DNA from: Mauremys mutica
Taxonomy: Eukaryota; Chordata; Testudines; Geoemydidae
Length of the DNA: 64,000 bases
Direction of reading: 5' to 3'
Assembly: GCF_020497125.1 (NCBI RefSeq)
Contig: NC_059077.1
Span: forward strand, 31,013,340-31,077,339
The position numbers and the translations under genes were made by a program. Position 1 is the stretch's first letter. Each line of letters opens with the position of its first letter. The notes under the pieces are model-generated. The model did no database searches and was not told where the DNA came from. It saw only the letters and a list, made by a program, of their open reading frames with translations. This document shows, piece by piece, positions 1 through 12,417 of the stretch.

Positions 1-336
1 AAACTTCAGGACCAGACTTCAAAGAGAAACTGCTGAGCTCCAGTTCATCTGCAAATTTGACACCATCAGCTCAGGATTAAACAAAGACTGTGACTGGCTT
101 GCCAACTACAGAACCAGTTTCTCCTCTCTTGGTTTTCACTCAACTGCTAGAACAGGGCCTCATCCTCCCTGATTGAACTAACCTCGTTATCTCTAGCTTG
201 CTTCTTGCTTGCATATATAAACCTGCCCCTGGAAATTTCCACTACTTGCATCCGAAGAAGTGGGTATTCACCCATGAAAGCTCATGCTGCAAAACGTCTG
301 TTAGTCTATAAGGTGCCACAGGATTCTTTGCTGCTT
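1..336 (+). mobile_element. Penelope-like repeat, 3' part (copy 1)
   Basis: The last ~110 bases share the unit seen at seven other places in this window. The unit has a core beginning TTGCATCCGAAGAAG, a hairpin GTGGGTATTCACCCA followed by TGAAAG, then CTGTTAGTCTATAAGGTG and GGATTCTTTGCTGCTT. The ~225 bases upstream form a longer leader missing from the short copies. No intact ORF is visible. The element is cut by the window edge on the left. Assignment to Penelope-like elements is inferred from the hammerhead-like core and the inverted-pair insertions elsewhere; the repeat identity itself is certain from internal comparison. Confidence 0.7.
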
Positions 337-3300
337 CTATGTTAAAGTAGATATCTAGAAAAAGTAACTCATTTTGCCTAACACTAATTTGATTGAGTTT
401 TTATTATTCTTTATTTATGCTTTGGAAGATGTTACATATACGTTCTCAGCTATAAAATCAAATTTCTCATAACTGCATTTTCTTTAGGAATGAAGTGTTC
501 TTGTGTTATACATGGCCTCATTATTCAAGGGCTGTGAAGGGAAGGCCATGTAGCAGGAAGCCTGAGATCTGACACCAGAAGACTGGTGAGAAGCTAACAG
601 GGAGCAAGGAAGCAGGCTGTGGGTCACCAGTGGTCACAGCAGGCTACAGGGGGTGCAGCCTGCAAACAGGAGGCATGCTATACTAGGGCAACAAAGAGAG
701 GATCAAGGTGAGACCATAGGACTGCTCCCTGTAGGCTCTAAAGCCCAATAGTTAATTTGCCTCTAATAACGGTATAAAGTAGAAGAGGCACCCCTGGCAC
801 AAGGCCATGAAGTTTTCCCTTGCAACCCTAGTGGAAGTGATGAACTACTCTGCTTATCTTTTACTGGCATCCTTTCCTATCTGTCAGTCCTAGTAAACAA
901 TTTTTTTTATATACGACAAGAATAATCCTGTACAACATGAACTCACCAAGAGCTAGAATTTGTAGTTGACTAGTTCTAGGGGTGGCTCAGCACTTCCCTT
1001 CAAACTCAGATACCATGATGCTGGGTACAGTAGAGGGATATAAATTAAACAGAATTATTTGTAACAAAATGCAGAATTTTTGAAAGTAGACCTGAAAATA
1101 AGACCAAGCCAAAGGGGTATGATTTGGTTCTAGAAGCAATGAGCAATGTGATCTGCCTGAAGAAATTCCTTTCCCTGATACAGTCTATGAGCCATGGCAA
1201 GATATTTAATGGGCTCTTTTAGAGATCATTCTTATGTATGAACATGAAGTTAAATCAGAAACCAGCACTAAGAAAGAAAAAGTCATGAACTGGTACTGAT
1301 TTGCTCTCCCCAGTTAATAAGTATTTACATAAGCGTGCATAAATGGATCCATTTAATTTTGGTTTACTTACTGGAGTATAAAATGTCAAAGCACTGCATA
1401 GCAGATTTTCTTTTTTAAATATATTGGCCTACTATAAGCTATTATCTCTAGGGACTGTCTCTGGATTAGAACAGATCTATGAGTGTTGCCAGATTGCATT
1501 TTAGGTGTCTGACCAATGGCAAACATGCTGTCGAGACACCATCAGCTGTCAGCTGGGAACCCATGCAGGTAATTCAATATTTTCCCTGGTAGCCACAATC
1601 CACTTTCAAGTGGCAACTTTAAACTGAGCCCAACATTTTCATTTTTCATAGAGATTTGTTATCCTTTTAGGTGCTACTATTTTGGAAATGTCATATAGTA
1701 AGGAGATAGGGAAAAATCCGTTTGTGTGCTTCTCTTAGGTTTCAATAATCCTGCATTTCCAAAATTAGTCCATACCCAGAAAATCCTCATAGTCCGATTG
1801 AGATGAATTATGGCTGGACTAGGGAGGAAGCAGGGAAGAAATTTAAAGATATGAAACTTCAAGGCTTCCAAAGTGAAAATGAGCATCAACTTAAGAAAAT
1901 GTAAATCTTACAAGTAACTTGGAGTTTGTACTGACAAGGAAGGCTGTATTTGCCTCTGTTTTACTAAAAGGCAGCAAAAGCAATTTTGATTAACAAAGGC
2001 TGTGAAGTGTCACAGAGTTAATGGCATCCTGAAAGGCAGGGCATATCAGTTAGATTTAACTTCTCTGTGGAAAGTAGTTCATAAATAAATTCTCAAGCTC
2101 TCCTGACAAAACATTTTCAGAGAAATGTAAAATTATAGGTGTATGCCTGACAGTAAAATTTATACAAGAAGCAGTAAAAAGAATTTTATTAACATAAACA
2201 AGTCAAGTATCCTAATCCTTTTCAGAAGACATAGGTTTCACGATAAGATGAACTCTGGACAAGGAAGTTATCTCACATATAATTTAGCTTTTCCAGGATC
2301 CTGTGTCAAAATCTTTTTGAACAATAGCTGTTTGAAAGGACATTAAAACATGTACTTAGTAAAACTTCTCCTATTTTAATGCATTCATCACAAAGGTCAA
2401 AAGCAATCACAATTTTGTATACAAGGAGGACAGGCATCTTGTAAGGAAAGGGTTAACTTTGTAGGCTCTCCAGATCCTCAATTATTAATCACATTTCATG
2501 AAATTTGAAGGACATTAAATGAAGGCAGCTGTACTGGCTCCTGTGTCGGGTTTCTGTCTGACACCCAAATAACACAGAAAGACCATTTCTGCATGTCTTT
2601 GCCACCAGACTCTCCGGCACACATTGTAAGCCTGGTGAAAGTGGTCAATAATTGTTTTTCCTTCCTGAATGGTCCAAGGCAACATCAAACAGTCCTGGTA
2701 GTACAGAATCAATACCTTAGCACCACCAGCAGCAGCAGCAGCAAAACTGTTATCATGATTGTGTTTACTGTTGATCAGGTTACACTCTTTCCATCCAAAG
2801 CCACTAAAAATACCAGCAAATGCACACAGCACCTTCTTGGCAAATCCTCTCCCTCAGCAGCAGGTACTGAACACGCTTCACTTTTATCTCACAACGGGAA
2901 TGTTATGGTTAAGAAAGAAACTGAGATAAAAACAAGCAATAGAAAAAGGAGTTGTTCATTAAATGAACTGCAGGGCACTGTTTCAAAACAGCAGTGCTTA
3001 TTGAATTGGCGCTCTGCTCAGATGTGCCTAACTTTTAGCCTTCTCAGATAGGAGAAATTTACTATATAAAGTTTGGATTTGTTACTAGTGCTGACAATTC
3101 ACTCCTCTTCCTTCCTCCCTGCTCTCATTTCTCTCTCTCTCTCCCTCCCTCATGTGCACACATACAGCACACTGAAAGCCAAACATAGGTGAAGATAATA
3201 CCAAAAAAGGTATGATTTTATATAGCCAAATATAGCTTACCCTTCAATAAATCAGTGGAATGGCACATTCTTGCTTGAACTCATTCGGTATTTCTGGCTT

Positions 3301-6300
3301 TGTTGTGTTATTAAATATGACATTTCCACATTTGAAAAAAAGTGTCAGGCTGAATGATATACCTGCTGCAGTGAACGTCCTTCACTCAATAGAAATCATG
3401 ATTGACTGACTGCCTAGGTCTCAGAAGGAATCACTTTCAGTAAATAAAAATATATAAAAACACAAATGCAGCATCTGTTAGCTTAAGCCATCTATTTGTC
3501 TGTATGGTCACCGCATATATAGCAATGAAATGAACCCATTCCTTGTAGTTTGGCTCAGTTCACAAATACATGCTATTCTCTTGTTGGACAGGCACATATT
3601 AATTATGCCTCTTTTTTAAGGCATTATTTCCATTTCTCTATTGTGTGCATACTGATGGGGAGAGGTTAATTGGACAAATTCTGGGAAAAAATGGAGCTTG
3701 CCACAGAGCCAGTGCTCCCACCTTCATTGCCTCTCCTACTCCTTTATTGGTATTTCCACTCTGTTATCTTAGATTTCACTTTTTTTTTTTGCAGCAGACT
3801 GGAATGAAAATGAAGCTGAAGCTTTTTATTAGTCAATGACATCCTAAAGGAAGGACCCAAGCTAACAGTTGGCAAATTTTTTAAACTCACCTAAATTCCT
3901 ATTTAAGTTCCTAAATAAGTGATCTGATTTGCAGAGATACTGAGCATCTGTAATTTCCATTGAAGTCAGGGGGACATCTGGTTGCTCAGAATCTTTGAAG
4001 ATAAGACTTATTTATGTGCTCAACTTTAGACATTCAGCTATGAAATGTTGGTCTTACTTTTCTGAATATTGTATGGCCAGACTTCGTGGGTCAGATTTTC
4101 TGGGAGTGTAACTCCATTGTGGTCGAAGAGGTGATGCCAGCAGACATTTTAAGCCTGTTTGTCAGACCATGTCATTTGTACAATGTACAATTTCAGGTAG
4201 TGCTGTCTAAAGATGGGAAGGCTGAGAAATGAGAGTGTAGACTAAAGCTGGCTAAGAAACAGTTTTCAAGGTTCTGAAAATTTTTACTCTTCTGAATTGG
4301 GACAAAGTCTCAAAATCTCAAATTTTTGTGAATCAAAAATAAAATAAAAATTAAATTAAATTAAAAAAATGAGTCAAGATATTAATCATAACTGATCCTT
4401 TCCCATGAAAAGTTAAGGTTTTGATAAACTGGGAGTTTTTGATGAAAAAAGAGAGTCTTCTCAAAAAATCCCCCATCATCCTTAATGTTGGTACTGTTTC
4501 TGAGGTCTAAATCACATCATTTAGGTACCGTATGCTGGTACACTTCTTTATGACCTGCACCGCCTCCAGGCTAACCCCACCATGCTGGTGGGTGTGTAGG
4601 AGGGAGGAGCTCCCCATATTCCTTACACATGAAATTTACTGGTTGGGTACAGTAAGTATTTTCTTCTGCTATCCAAAATTGTTTTGTCATTGACAGTCAT
4701 GATGACTGTCCAAATGTGGGGCCAGAAGTCCCCAAACTCCTAGCTTTAATCTTGACCTTGATACTAGCTCCCACCTTGGCCTTGGGTATGCCACTGAAAC
4801 GCTCAGACAAATTTAGCTGGGATTCAACCCCACTGACTTCAATGGAATTGGGGCCGACTTACACAGAGATGAATTTGGCTCCCTGCCTCATTTTCCCCCA
4901 AAGGTAGAATGGGGTAATAATATTTACCTAACTCACAGAGATTTGCTGACAAGTAGCAATTTAATGTTTGTAGCAATATATGAAAAGTTTAGCAAATGTT
5001 TTAGTTTAACTAAGGGTTTGTCCACCCAGTGACTTAGTGAGCCAGAGGCAGGAATGTAAATCTACAGCATACCAGCCCCTGAGTTGCCATTTGGACCCTG
5101 CAACTACGCACTAGAAGTTCAGTGGTGTTCTTTTATGAGCGAGGTGTACATTCACACCCTAGCTTGCTGTATGCTAAATTTCTGTCTGAACAAGTCCTAA
5201 TACTTAAACATTCTGAAATGCTGCAGTTATAATCCTACTGGTTACTAATACAACTGCTGTATAATTTGCTCAGGGTTTCTGCAAAGTTTTTAAAAAAGAA
5301 AAGTCCTGCTTTACAGCAATTCTATCAGTTAAGTTTGCTGCCCAGATACCATGGTGATGCATTAGAAAAAAAAGATTACAGACAATTCATTTATTTTCTG
5401 CTCAGCACATTGATTAGGTATCTTTCTAATCAATGTTTGTCTATGATACATTATAATATATATGGAAAAGAAAAATATTATCAGAATTTAAGAGCTGGAT
5501 GGTTTATAAAATAAACTTTTGGAGAAATATGCTATTTAGTAGAACATAAAGGTTGCATTTATCTTGGTCTTTTCATATGTTTCAAAAAGATCACGCAATA
5601 CATAATCCCACAGCAAGCAATGTTTACGATGACATACATTTTCTTCCTGTACTCTACATTGAAATTATTTTCTTTCAAAATAATAGATTTCCTCATGTGG
5701 CCATTGGACTTGTACTCAGATATTATTATAAACGTGATAGTTATTGTAGTAGAATATAGACAGACAGCTAAACAGACAATGGCTGGAAAAGCTTAATAGG
5801 TTAATCAATTTAGTTTTTTTCAGTTAAACATCCAAAATTTTGGAAGCTAAAATCTTACCAAATCTTTGTAGGTCTGCAGAATTTGGTTAGAAGTCTTTCT
5901 TGTGAACTGGAAGGCAGATTTGGGATAGCTTGGATACTGCCCGCTTCTTTTCTTTCACATTTTAATCCTGACGAGTCTTTCTTACGATTTTTCAGCATTC
6001 CTGTTCTATTGTATCCATCTATGGAAATCAATGGTAAAATTCCCATTGATTCAAAGTGGAAATATGATCGAACACATGGAACTGATTAGAAACAGGAAAT
6101 ATAACATTTAAATAAAAGTAAACAAACTTTAACTACAACAAAAGCCAATTCATGTTCAAACTGAATTTTTGTTGAAGTTTGGTGTGGAGGTTAGTTATAC
6201 CAGTTTGCACATTCCAAATAGCTACAGATAAGAAGCAGAATGATAGTTACCATAAATAATATGGCCACCAGTTGTCTGTGAAATATCATTCCTTAACAAT

Positions 6301-9300
6301 CTTATGCAAAGTACTGTGGCTTCAAAGTACTCTGGTTTATTTAAGACTAGTGAATTCAATGGCAAAACTCACATTGACGTCTACGGTGCAGGATCAAAGA
6401 GACAAGAGAACAAGAGACAAAGTAAGATACTGAAGTTGTAGAAATGAAATATTATCTCTGCCACTATTTTTCACTTTAATACATGCACTGAGGGGAATCT
6501 AGAGCTGGCAAAAAATACCTATGGTCCTAAGAGCTGCCATTTTCCCCCTTAATGTTTTGAAATCTTTTGTTAGTACCTTTGTTTCAAAAACCAGTACAAT
6601 CAATGTGATGCTCTCTCTTGTAGAATGGATTTCTTCACCTGTCCAATAGTTACTTAGTAAAGGGGAAAGTCTCCTAGACATGTTGTAGGGCCCAGCTGAC
6701 TCCTCATACCCTCACCAGTCCTTGTGTCTTATTCCTTTTCTTTCCAGGTGAACTTTCCAGCTCCTCGCCCACTGTCATGCTTTCTAGATCGGCACTGCTG
6801 GTCTTCCAGGTTGGAGCTAGAATAAACCACTTCCCCTAAAGGTCCAGTTTAGTACTATACTCCCCATTTTAATTTTTTCTTTAGACATTACATTGAGTGT
6901 TGTAACTATTTTAAACATCATTCGTAGATATGAATATAATGGCCTCATTCTTCCACAGCCTTATACTTGTTTTTGAGGCACTTTTTGTACTTTATTCTTT
7001 TACTTTCCTCCATGACTCTCTAGTCTGCCACAACCAGGTCTCTAATACTTTATGGTCTTAAAATTGTAAATTAGCATTCTAGGGCTCTCTCTTTCCAGGT
7101 TTCCATAGCAACTGTTGTACAGCTTGTAAATTAGAAAGAAGTTCTGTTTAATTGATCTCCTAATGTATTGCTTAATAGTAACTGTTAAGCAGTCTTTTGT
7201 TTCCAGGTCATATTTAGGGTTCACATATTTGCATAAAAGCATTTCATTAGCTGAAACCAATCATTATTAGTAATTTTCCTTTTTTAGTTTAAAAAAACTA
7301 AACCCTCATTGAGTTTTTCTGAATAGCAAATATTTATATCTTGCTGAATGGGTTTTCTCTGTGAGCCTGGGTGCTTTGTTTCTCTGAGCAGCAAGAAAAT
7401 TACAGAGCTTCAAAATGTTAATCAGAGAAGACAAAAAGAAGGTGTCTTTTTCTCCAATTGAAATGTAAATGAACAGTGACGATAACTATAGACTACAGGC
7501 AATATTTGATGACAAAGTTGTAATGGATAAATATCCTTTAAAATTCATGGTAATGTGCTGCCCAACTTGAATTCGTGGGGGTGTTTTTGAACTTGCATGT
7601 ATTGAAAAAGTCTGACATTTTGGGGTAAACTGAAATACTTTTCACAAGATTTAGGTCTATCCAAAAGTCTACCCACTTTGGTTAGGAAACTTTATAGAAT
7701 ATTAATACTGCTACAGTCAAACATAATAAATTAATCGGGTTCTCCAGGAGTCACAGACTGATTTTTCATCAGCTTGAGGATCATGGAGGTCAGGCAAGTT
7801 GCCCAGGTATATGACCAGATTCAGCCCTGGCATAAGAAAGAACAACTTCTATGAATCTGTAGTTCATTAAGAACGATATTCCATAATCTTCCTTGCTCCC
7901 AGTCTCATGTAATATCTGTCGCACCAAATGGCCTATACCATTTTTTTCAACTTCATCTTAAACTTCTTGTTAACATCAATGGAACTATAAAACCTTCTCA
8001 GTAGTTGACCCAAGAATATGGAACTCACTTAGTACTGCCAAACTAAAGATTGAAAAAAATCACGAGTCAGTTATTGAATTACAAATTTTAAATAATATTT
8101 AATATGATTTTAAATAATAAATTTTGATTTGGGTCTTTAAATTAGCCTTCTGGTTTTTGATCTGTTAGGGTTCCTGTTTTCAAGCTTTACTCTGCAACCA
8201 TGGCTACTAGAAACTTTGTTTTTAAAAATAAAAGCTGAGATTCTCACATAAGCAGATGACCCCAGGATCAGCAGCTTTCTGAAAAACACCAAATATTGCA
8301 AGAATCATGATAAAACTGAAAGAGTTAGCAATAATGTAGTCCCTTTCAGAGATAATTAGGTTCACCATATATCTTCAAACTTTCAGAACTTGGTGGTAAA
8401 CTGATTTCTTCAATTTAACTTCCACTCAGCCAGAACAAAACAGCAATGAAGGAGAAGAAGGTAGAATAGAAGAACAGAGAGATTTAAATTCTGGCTGCCT
8501 CTAGGGAAGGAGGAAAGAAATTAGTCTGTGTTTGGCCTTTTGTATTAAGGTGGTGTTTTGTTTTTTATTTGTTTTATTAGGTGCTCAAGTTATTAAGGTG
8601 ATGACAGTCACTAATTTGTACTGAGTTCCCCAAATTGATTAGGCCTGCTTATTTCCCACTATCTACCTTTCTTTCTATAATTGCTCCTCATCCTGTTACT
8701 GAAAGACTCAATGACCCAAGGATTTCTTTAGGTGTGCCTCCTGTTTATATAGCCTAGCTCATCCAATCAGGGAACAGAAACAATGTCATGTGACCTGGGA
8801 AAAAGCATATGAATATTTGCTTGTGATCAACCTGGAACTGAGTTCTGTAGTGGCTTCCAAATTAATGTCAGCCTGAGTAGGAGTTAAAATTATAAAGGAT
8901 GGTTATCTATAGATAGCAGAAATAAGAATCTATTTAGTCTGTCCCCACAGCAGAAATAAGAGTGGGGAAGAAATGCTGCTGAAAGCTTAAGAGCATCTTT
9001 GTTAAAAGGGTCAAAGGCGTATCACTATGCTATGGACTTAGTGTCACTAAAGTGCATTTTATTAGAATATTAGATATAAAAGGAAAGAACTTCTGACAGT
9101 TGGAAATGTCATTGCTTTCAATCTTATATTAAAGTTAAAGAATAATATTGTTTTCCCTCCTAACCTTAAAATCACTTCAGAAAGTTTTCCTTAAAGGGAC
9201 ACTGTCAATGATGATAGTCCCCCCAAAAACTCACTCTGCATTTAAAATTTTAATTCCATTGTTCTAGATCTCTGATGTTTCCCCTCATGCTTTAAAGTTG

Positions 9301-9602
9301 TAGTATATAAGAATAAAGTGATATCCCTTTGTATAGTTTATGAGCCCTCTAGTGCTGCTCACATTCTTGGTTGTAGATGCTTCCTAAACAAAGCTGGGGG
9401 GAATTGTATTTTCCATTTCATGTGAAATTCCATGATTTCATTTTTTTTCCTGTTATGAAATGGAACAGCACCCAAAATATTCAAAGTTTACTGTGAAATG
9501 AAATTCTGAAAATTTTGTTTAGGGTCAAAGAAAACAATTCATTTTGATAAAACTGAAACATTTTGTTCCAAGATGGGATTTCCTCTGCTTACAGCACTAG
9601 AA
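337..9602. other. Unassigned AT-rich non-coding stretch
   Basis: No recognisable gene. There is a CT-rich simple tract near 3130-3150, an AAATT-rich tract near 4340-4370, and a short copy of an old dispersed repeat around 4830-4870 (containing CTGACTTCAATGG). The 9400-9570 stretch is rich in TTTCAT/GAAATG words like those at 62545-63400. At 8745-8785, read on the minus strand, an ATTGG box lies about 15 bases before TATATAAAC. This resembles a retroelement promoter, but no LTR boundaries were found. Open frames here are short and match no family I recognise. Confidence 0.5.
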
Positions 9603-9700
9603 TATCATGTCCAGTTCTGATGTCCACACTTCAAAAAGGATTCTGAAAAAAATTGAGAGGGTTTGAGAAAATGATTTGTGCAAGAATCACCAAGTGCAAT
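9603..9700 (+). repeat. CR1/L2-like LINE fragment
   Basis: The words TGTCCACACTTCAAAAAGGA and TTGAGAGGGTTTGAGAAAATG follow the pattern of the RT C-terminal region of CR1-type LINEs (a frame reading roughly S-H-F-K-K-D, then E-G-L-R-K-M). It is short, diverged and without boundaries. It could also be another LINE of the CR1/L2 group. Confidence 0.35.
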
Positions 9701-12096
9701 TACAAGGCTGGTCAGGAGATCAGGCTAGATGACCGTATCTTCCTCAGTGCTGTGACAATGGTGTTCTGGGCTTGGTTCAAAGGCTCAAATCCAGGCACCC
9801 CACTGCAGTCACACACATGCAAAACCAAAACAGAATAACCACTAAGTTCAAAGAGACCTTCCTAGCTTTCTTTTAATGAGAATCTCATTAATTAGCTCAC
9901 CTCAGTCTATATGCCTTGTATTTGAGTTCTCTATAGAAAACTTCAAGATCAATTATCTTTCCTTGTCCCATGGATATTCCTTGGTACATCTTAATTAATT
10001 TTAGCTTGCTGAAACTCCTTTCATTATAGCCACAGTTAGAGGAAGACAGAAAAAAAAAAAGAAGAAAAAAAATAAAGCAATGCTGTTTCTGTGTTAGGGA
10101 AACTCCATCTAACGATCTTTTTTGGATGTAGTAAGGAGATCAATGGGTGCCTTTGTTTCCAAGTTCTCCTGAAAGATTTGCTTTCAAAAACTGAAAAAGA
10201 ACTCATTTGCATTCTCAAAACTCTCAGAATAGTTGTTTGCTAAATTCCAAGAGTGCCTCTTTAGGACTTCACTGCTGAAACTTTTTAGTTTCTAAAAAAG
10301 CTCTCAATTACTTTCACTCTGTCTTTCAAAACCTCAACATACCTTACACTGAAACATTTGTTTAGTTCAGGAGAGGTCTGGAGTGCAATGATATATAATT
10401 GAGAGAATCCACACTCCCCTGAATCTCACTGCACCACCAGCCTCCTATATCTAGAGAGACCCCCAAATCTTTTAGACATGCCCCCAAGTCCTACTGAATC
10501 TCATTGCATTCTCATCTCCAGAAAAACCCTCCTCTGTTTTGGTGTAGATATGATCATATCTTCAAAGCATTAAACTGGGCCATCACTACACCATTTCGGG
10601 CACCATATGAGGCTCTAAACACACAATCTGCAGCCCTAAATACAAAATTCAGGCCACTAAAGCAGGCCCTGAATGGTCCATTCAGGGTGCTAAATGGAGA
10701 AGTTTAAGGCCCCACGAGGATCAAAAAAAAAAAAAGAGTGAGAAGTAAACCAAACAAACCAAAACAAAACGGAACCCTAGTACAGTTCCACTGGAACATT
10801 TGACCCTACCTTCATATAACCATGACTTGCCTTTCCTGCTGTAAAAGATATGGCAAATTCCTGCTGTATCCTGGACAAGCATTATTGAATTAAGTTAAAC
10901 TAGGGGTGGTCAATTGTTTTTCATCAAGGTCGAAATTTCTTGGTCAAGGTATAGTCAAGGTCTAGACTTCAGAGAAAATAATAAAAGAAATAACAACAAT
11001 AATGCTAATAATAAGTAAATACAAGGATTTTGGGGTCCATTCAAAAGCATCTGGTGGTTTGGATTTGACCTGCAGGCTGCCCATTAACTACCCCTGAGTT
11101 AAACTGTATTGAATCAAGTTTAATTATCTTAGGAGCTCACTGTATTAAAAATGCTAATGTTTGTGTGCTATTGTCGGATTGTACATAACATCTCTAGGAG
11201 ACATGACTAAGGCATGGGAAGTATTATGAGCTTCTCTTTGAAACAAATATACTAGACAAACAAAGTTAAGTGGATCCCTAGGAAATACCTGGGAGGAGGG
11301 GAAGGCAACTTCTGACCACTGGACCCATCATTTTGAAGAGATCCCCTGAGGAGAAATCCGTTATGTATGCATGGCCCGTTATGTGAGGACCAAACCAAGA
11401 GGCCCAAACTGGATAAAAGAGTGACTCCCAGATTCAGGGGCATGCTTATTCTGAGCTAACAACTGTTATGAACTTCTGACCACAAGAAAAACCATTGGTG
11501 GGGTTTGAAGGACTAGTCACCTGCCAGAGCCCTTGTTGGAGTCAGGGGGTGATCTCTCGTGAGCTTATTAGCAAGAGTGTGTGTTCTTTTATTGTTTTAA
11601 TATGTTTTCTCTCTAATACTTTTACCTTAAGAATAAATGTACTTGTTTAAAAAGAGCTGTTTGGTAACTTAACTGTGGGTAATTATGCTGTTTATAGACT
11701 CTGAGGAGAAGGCAAAGTAGGTCTTCTGAGATAGTCTGTTTTGCTGGGGAAATCACAGAGAAGGCAGCAAACTATGCAGTCTGGAAAGACCCCACTCAGG
11801 ACAGAGAGAGATGTGTGTCTCCACCCAAGACAGGAGATATCTGGGGAGCCAAAAGCCGAAGAGTTAGTGCCCTTGCTGGCCCATAGAGGCAGCATACAGG
11901 CCCAGTTTCCCTGAACTCTGACACCTGCCACTTGGATTGTGACACCTTCTTGTTTAAATCCCTCTGCTATCATCTCTCATCAAATACCGACATCCTTATT
12001 TTCAAGCTTCTGCACAGTGCCACTCCTTCTTCCCTATGGAGCAGCTCTTCAGCCACTGACTTTAATTTCTGTGGCCATAAACTGTGGGTACAAATG
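9701..12096. other. Unassigned stretch with possible retroelement 3' sequence
   Basis: No gene recognised. From about 11200 to 11950 the composition changes, with a TTTTACCTTAAGAATAAATG segment (AATAAA near 11630) followed by GAGCTGTTTGGTAAC. This resembles the 3' part of an LTR-type retroelement familiar from reptile genomes, but I see no clear TG...CA ends or paired LTR. Between 10560 and 10705 a weak ~30-base internal periodicity recurs (CTAAA/CTGAA words). Confidence 0.3.
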
Positions 12097-12104
12097 ATTA
12101 CGGA

Positions 12105-12409
12105 CAGGGCCGGCTCTAGACCCCAGCGCGCCAAGCGCGTGCTTGGGGCGGCATGCCGCCGGGAGGGCAGCAGGTGGCTCCGGTGGACCTCCCGCAGGCG
12201 TGCCTGCGGAGGGTCCGCTAGTCCCGTGGCTCGGGTGGACCTCCCACAGGCGTGCCTGCGGATGCTCCACCGGAGCCGCGGGACCAGCGGACCCTACGCA
12301 GGCACGTCTGCAGGAGGTCCACCAGAGCCGCGGGACCGGCGACCGCAAGAGCACCCCCTCACGGCGTGCCGCCCTGCTTGGGGCGGCGAAATTGCTAGAG
12401 CCGCCCCTG
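12105..12409. mobile_element. GC-rich non-autonomous hAT-like element
   Basis: The ends are inverted: CAGGGCCGGCTCTAGA on the left, and GCTAGAGCCGCCCCTG on the right. The flanks TTACGGA and TTACAGAG fit a decayed ~8-bp target duplication, the usual length for hAT. The interior is far richer in GC than its surroundings and contains repeated, partly inverted units (GGTGGACCTCCC, CAGGCGTGCCTGCGGA, and GAGCCGCGGGACC twice). This explains the overlapping spurious open frames on both strands. It encodes no transposase. Confidence 0.75.
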
Positions 12410-12417
12410 TTACAGAG

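Noticed and set aside
8745..8785. Minus-strand CCAAT-TATA promoter
   Set aside because: Two short motifs only. No downstream exon or LTR boundary was found.
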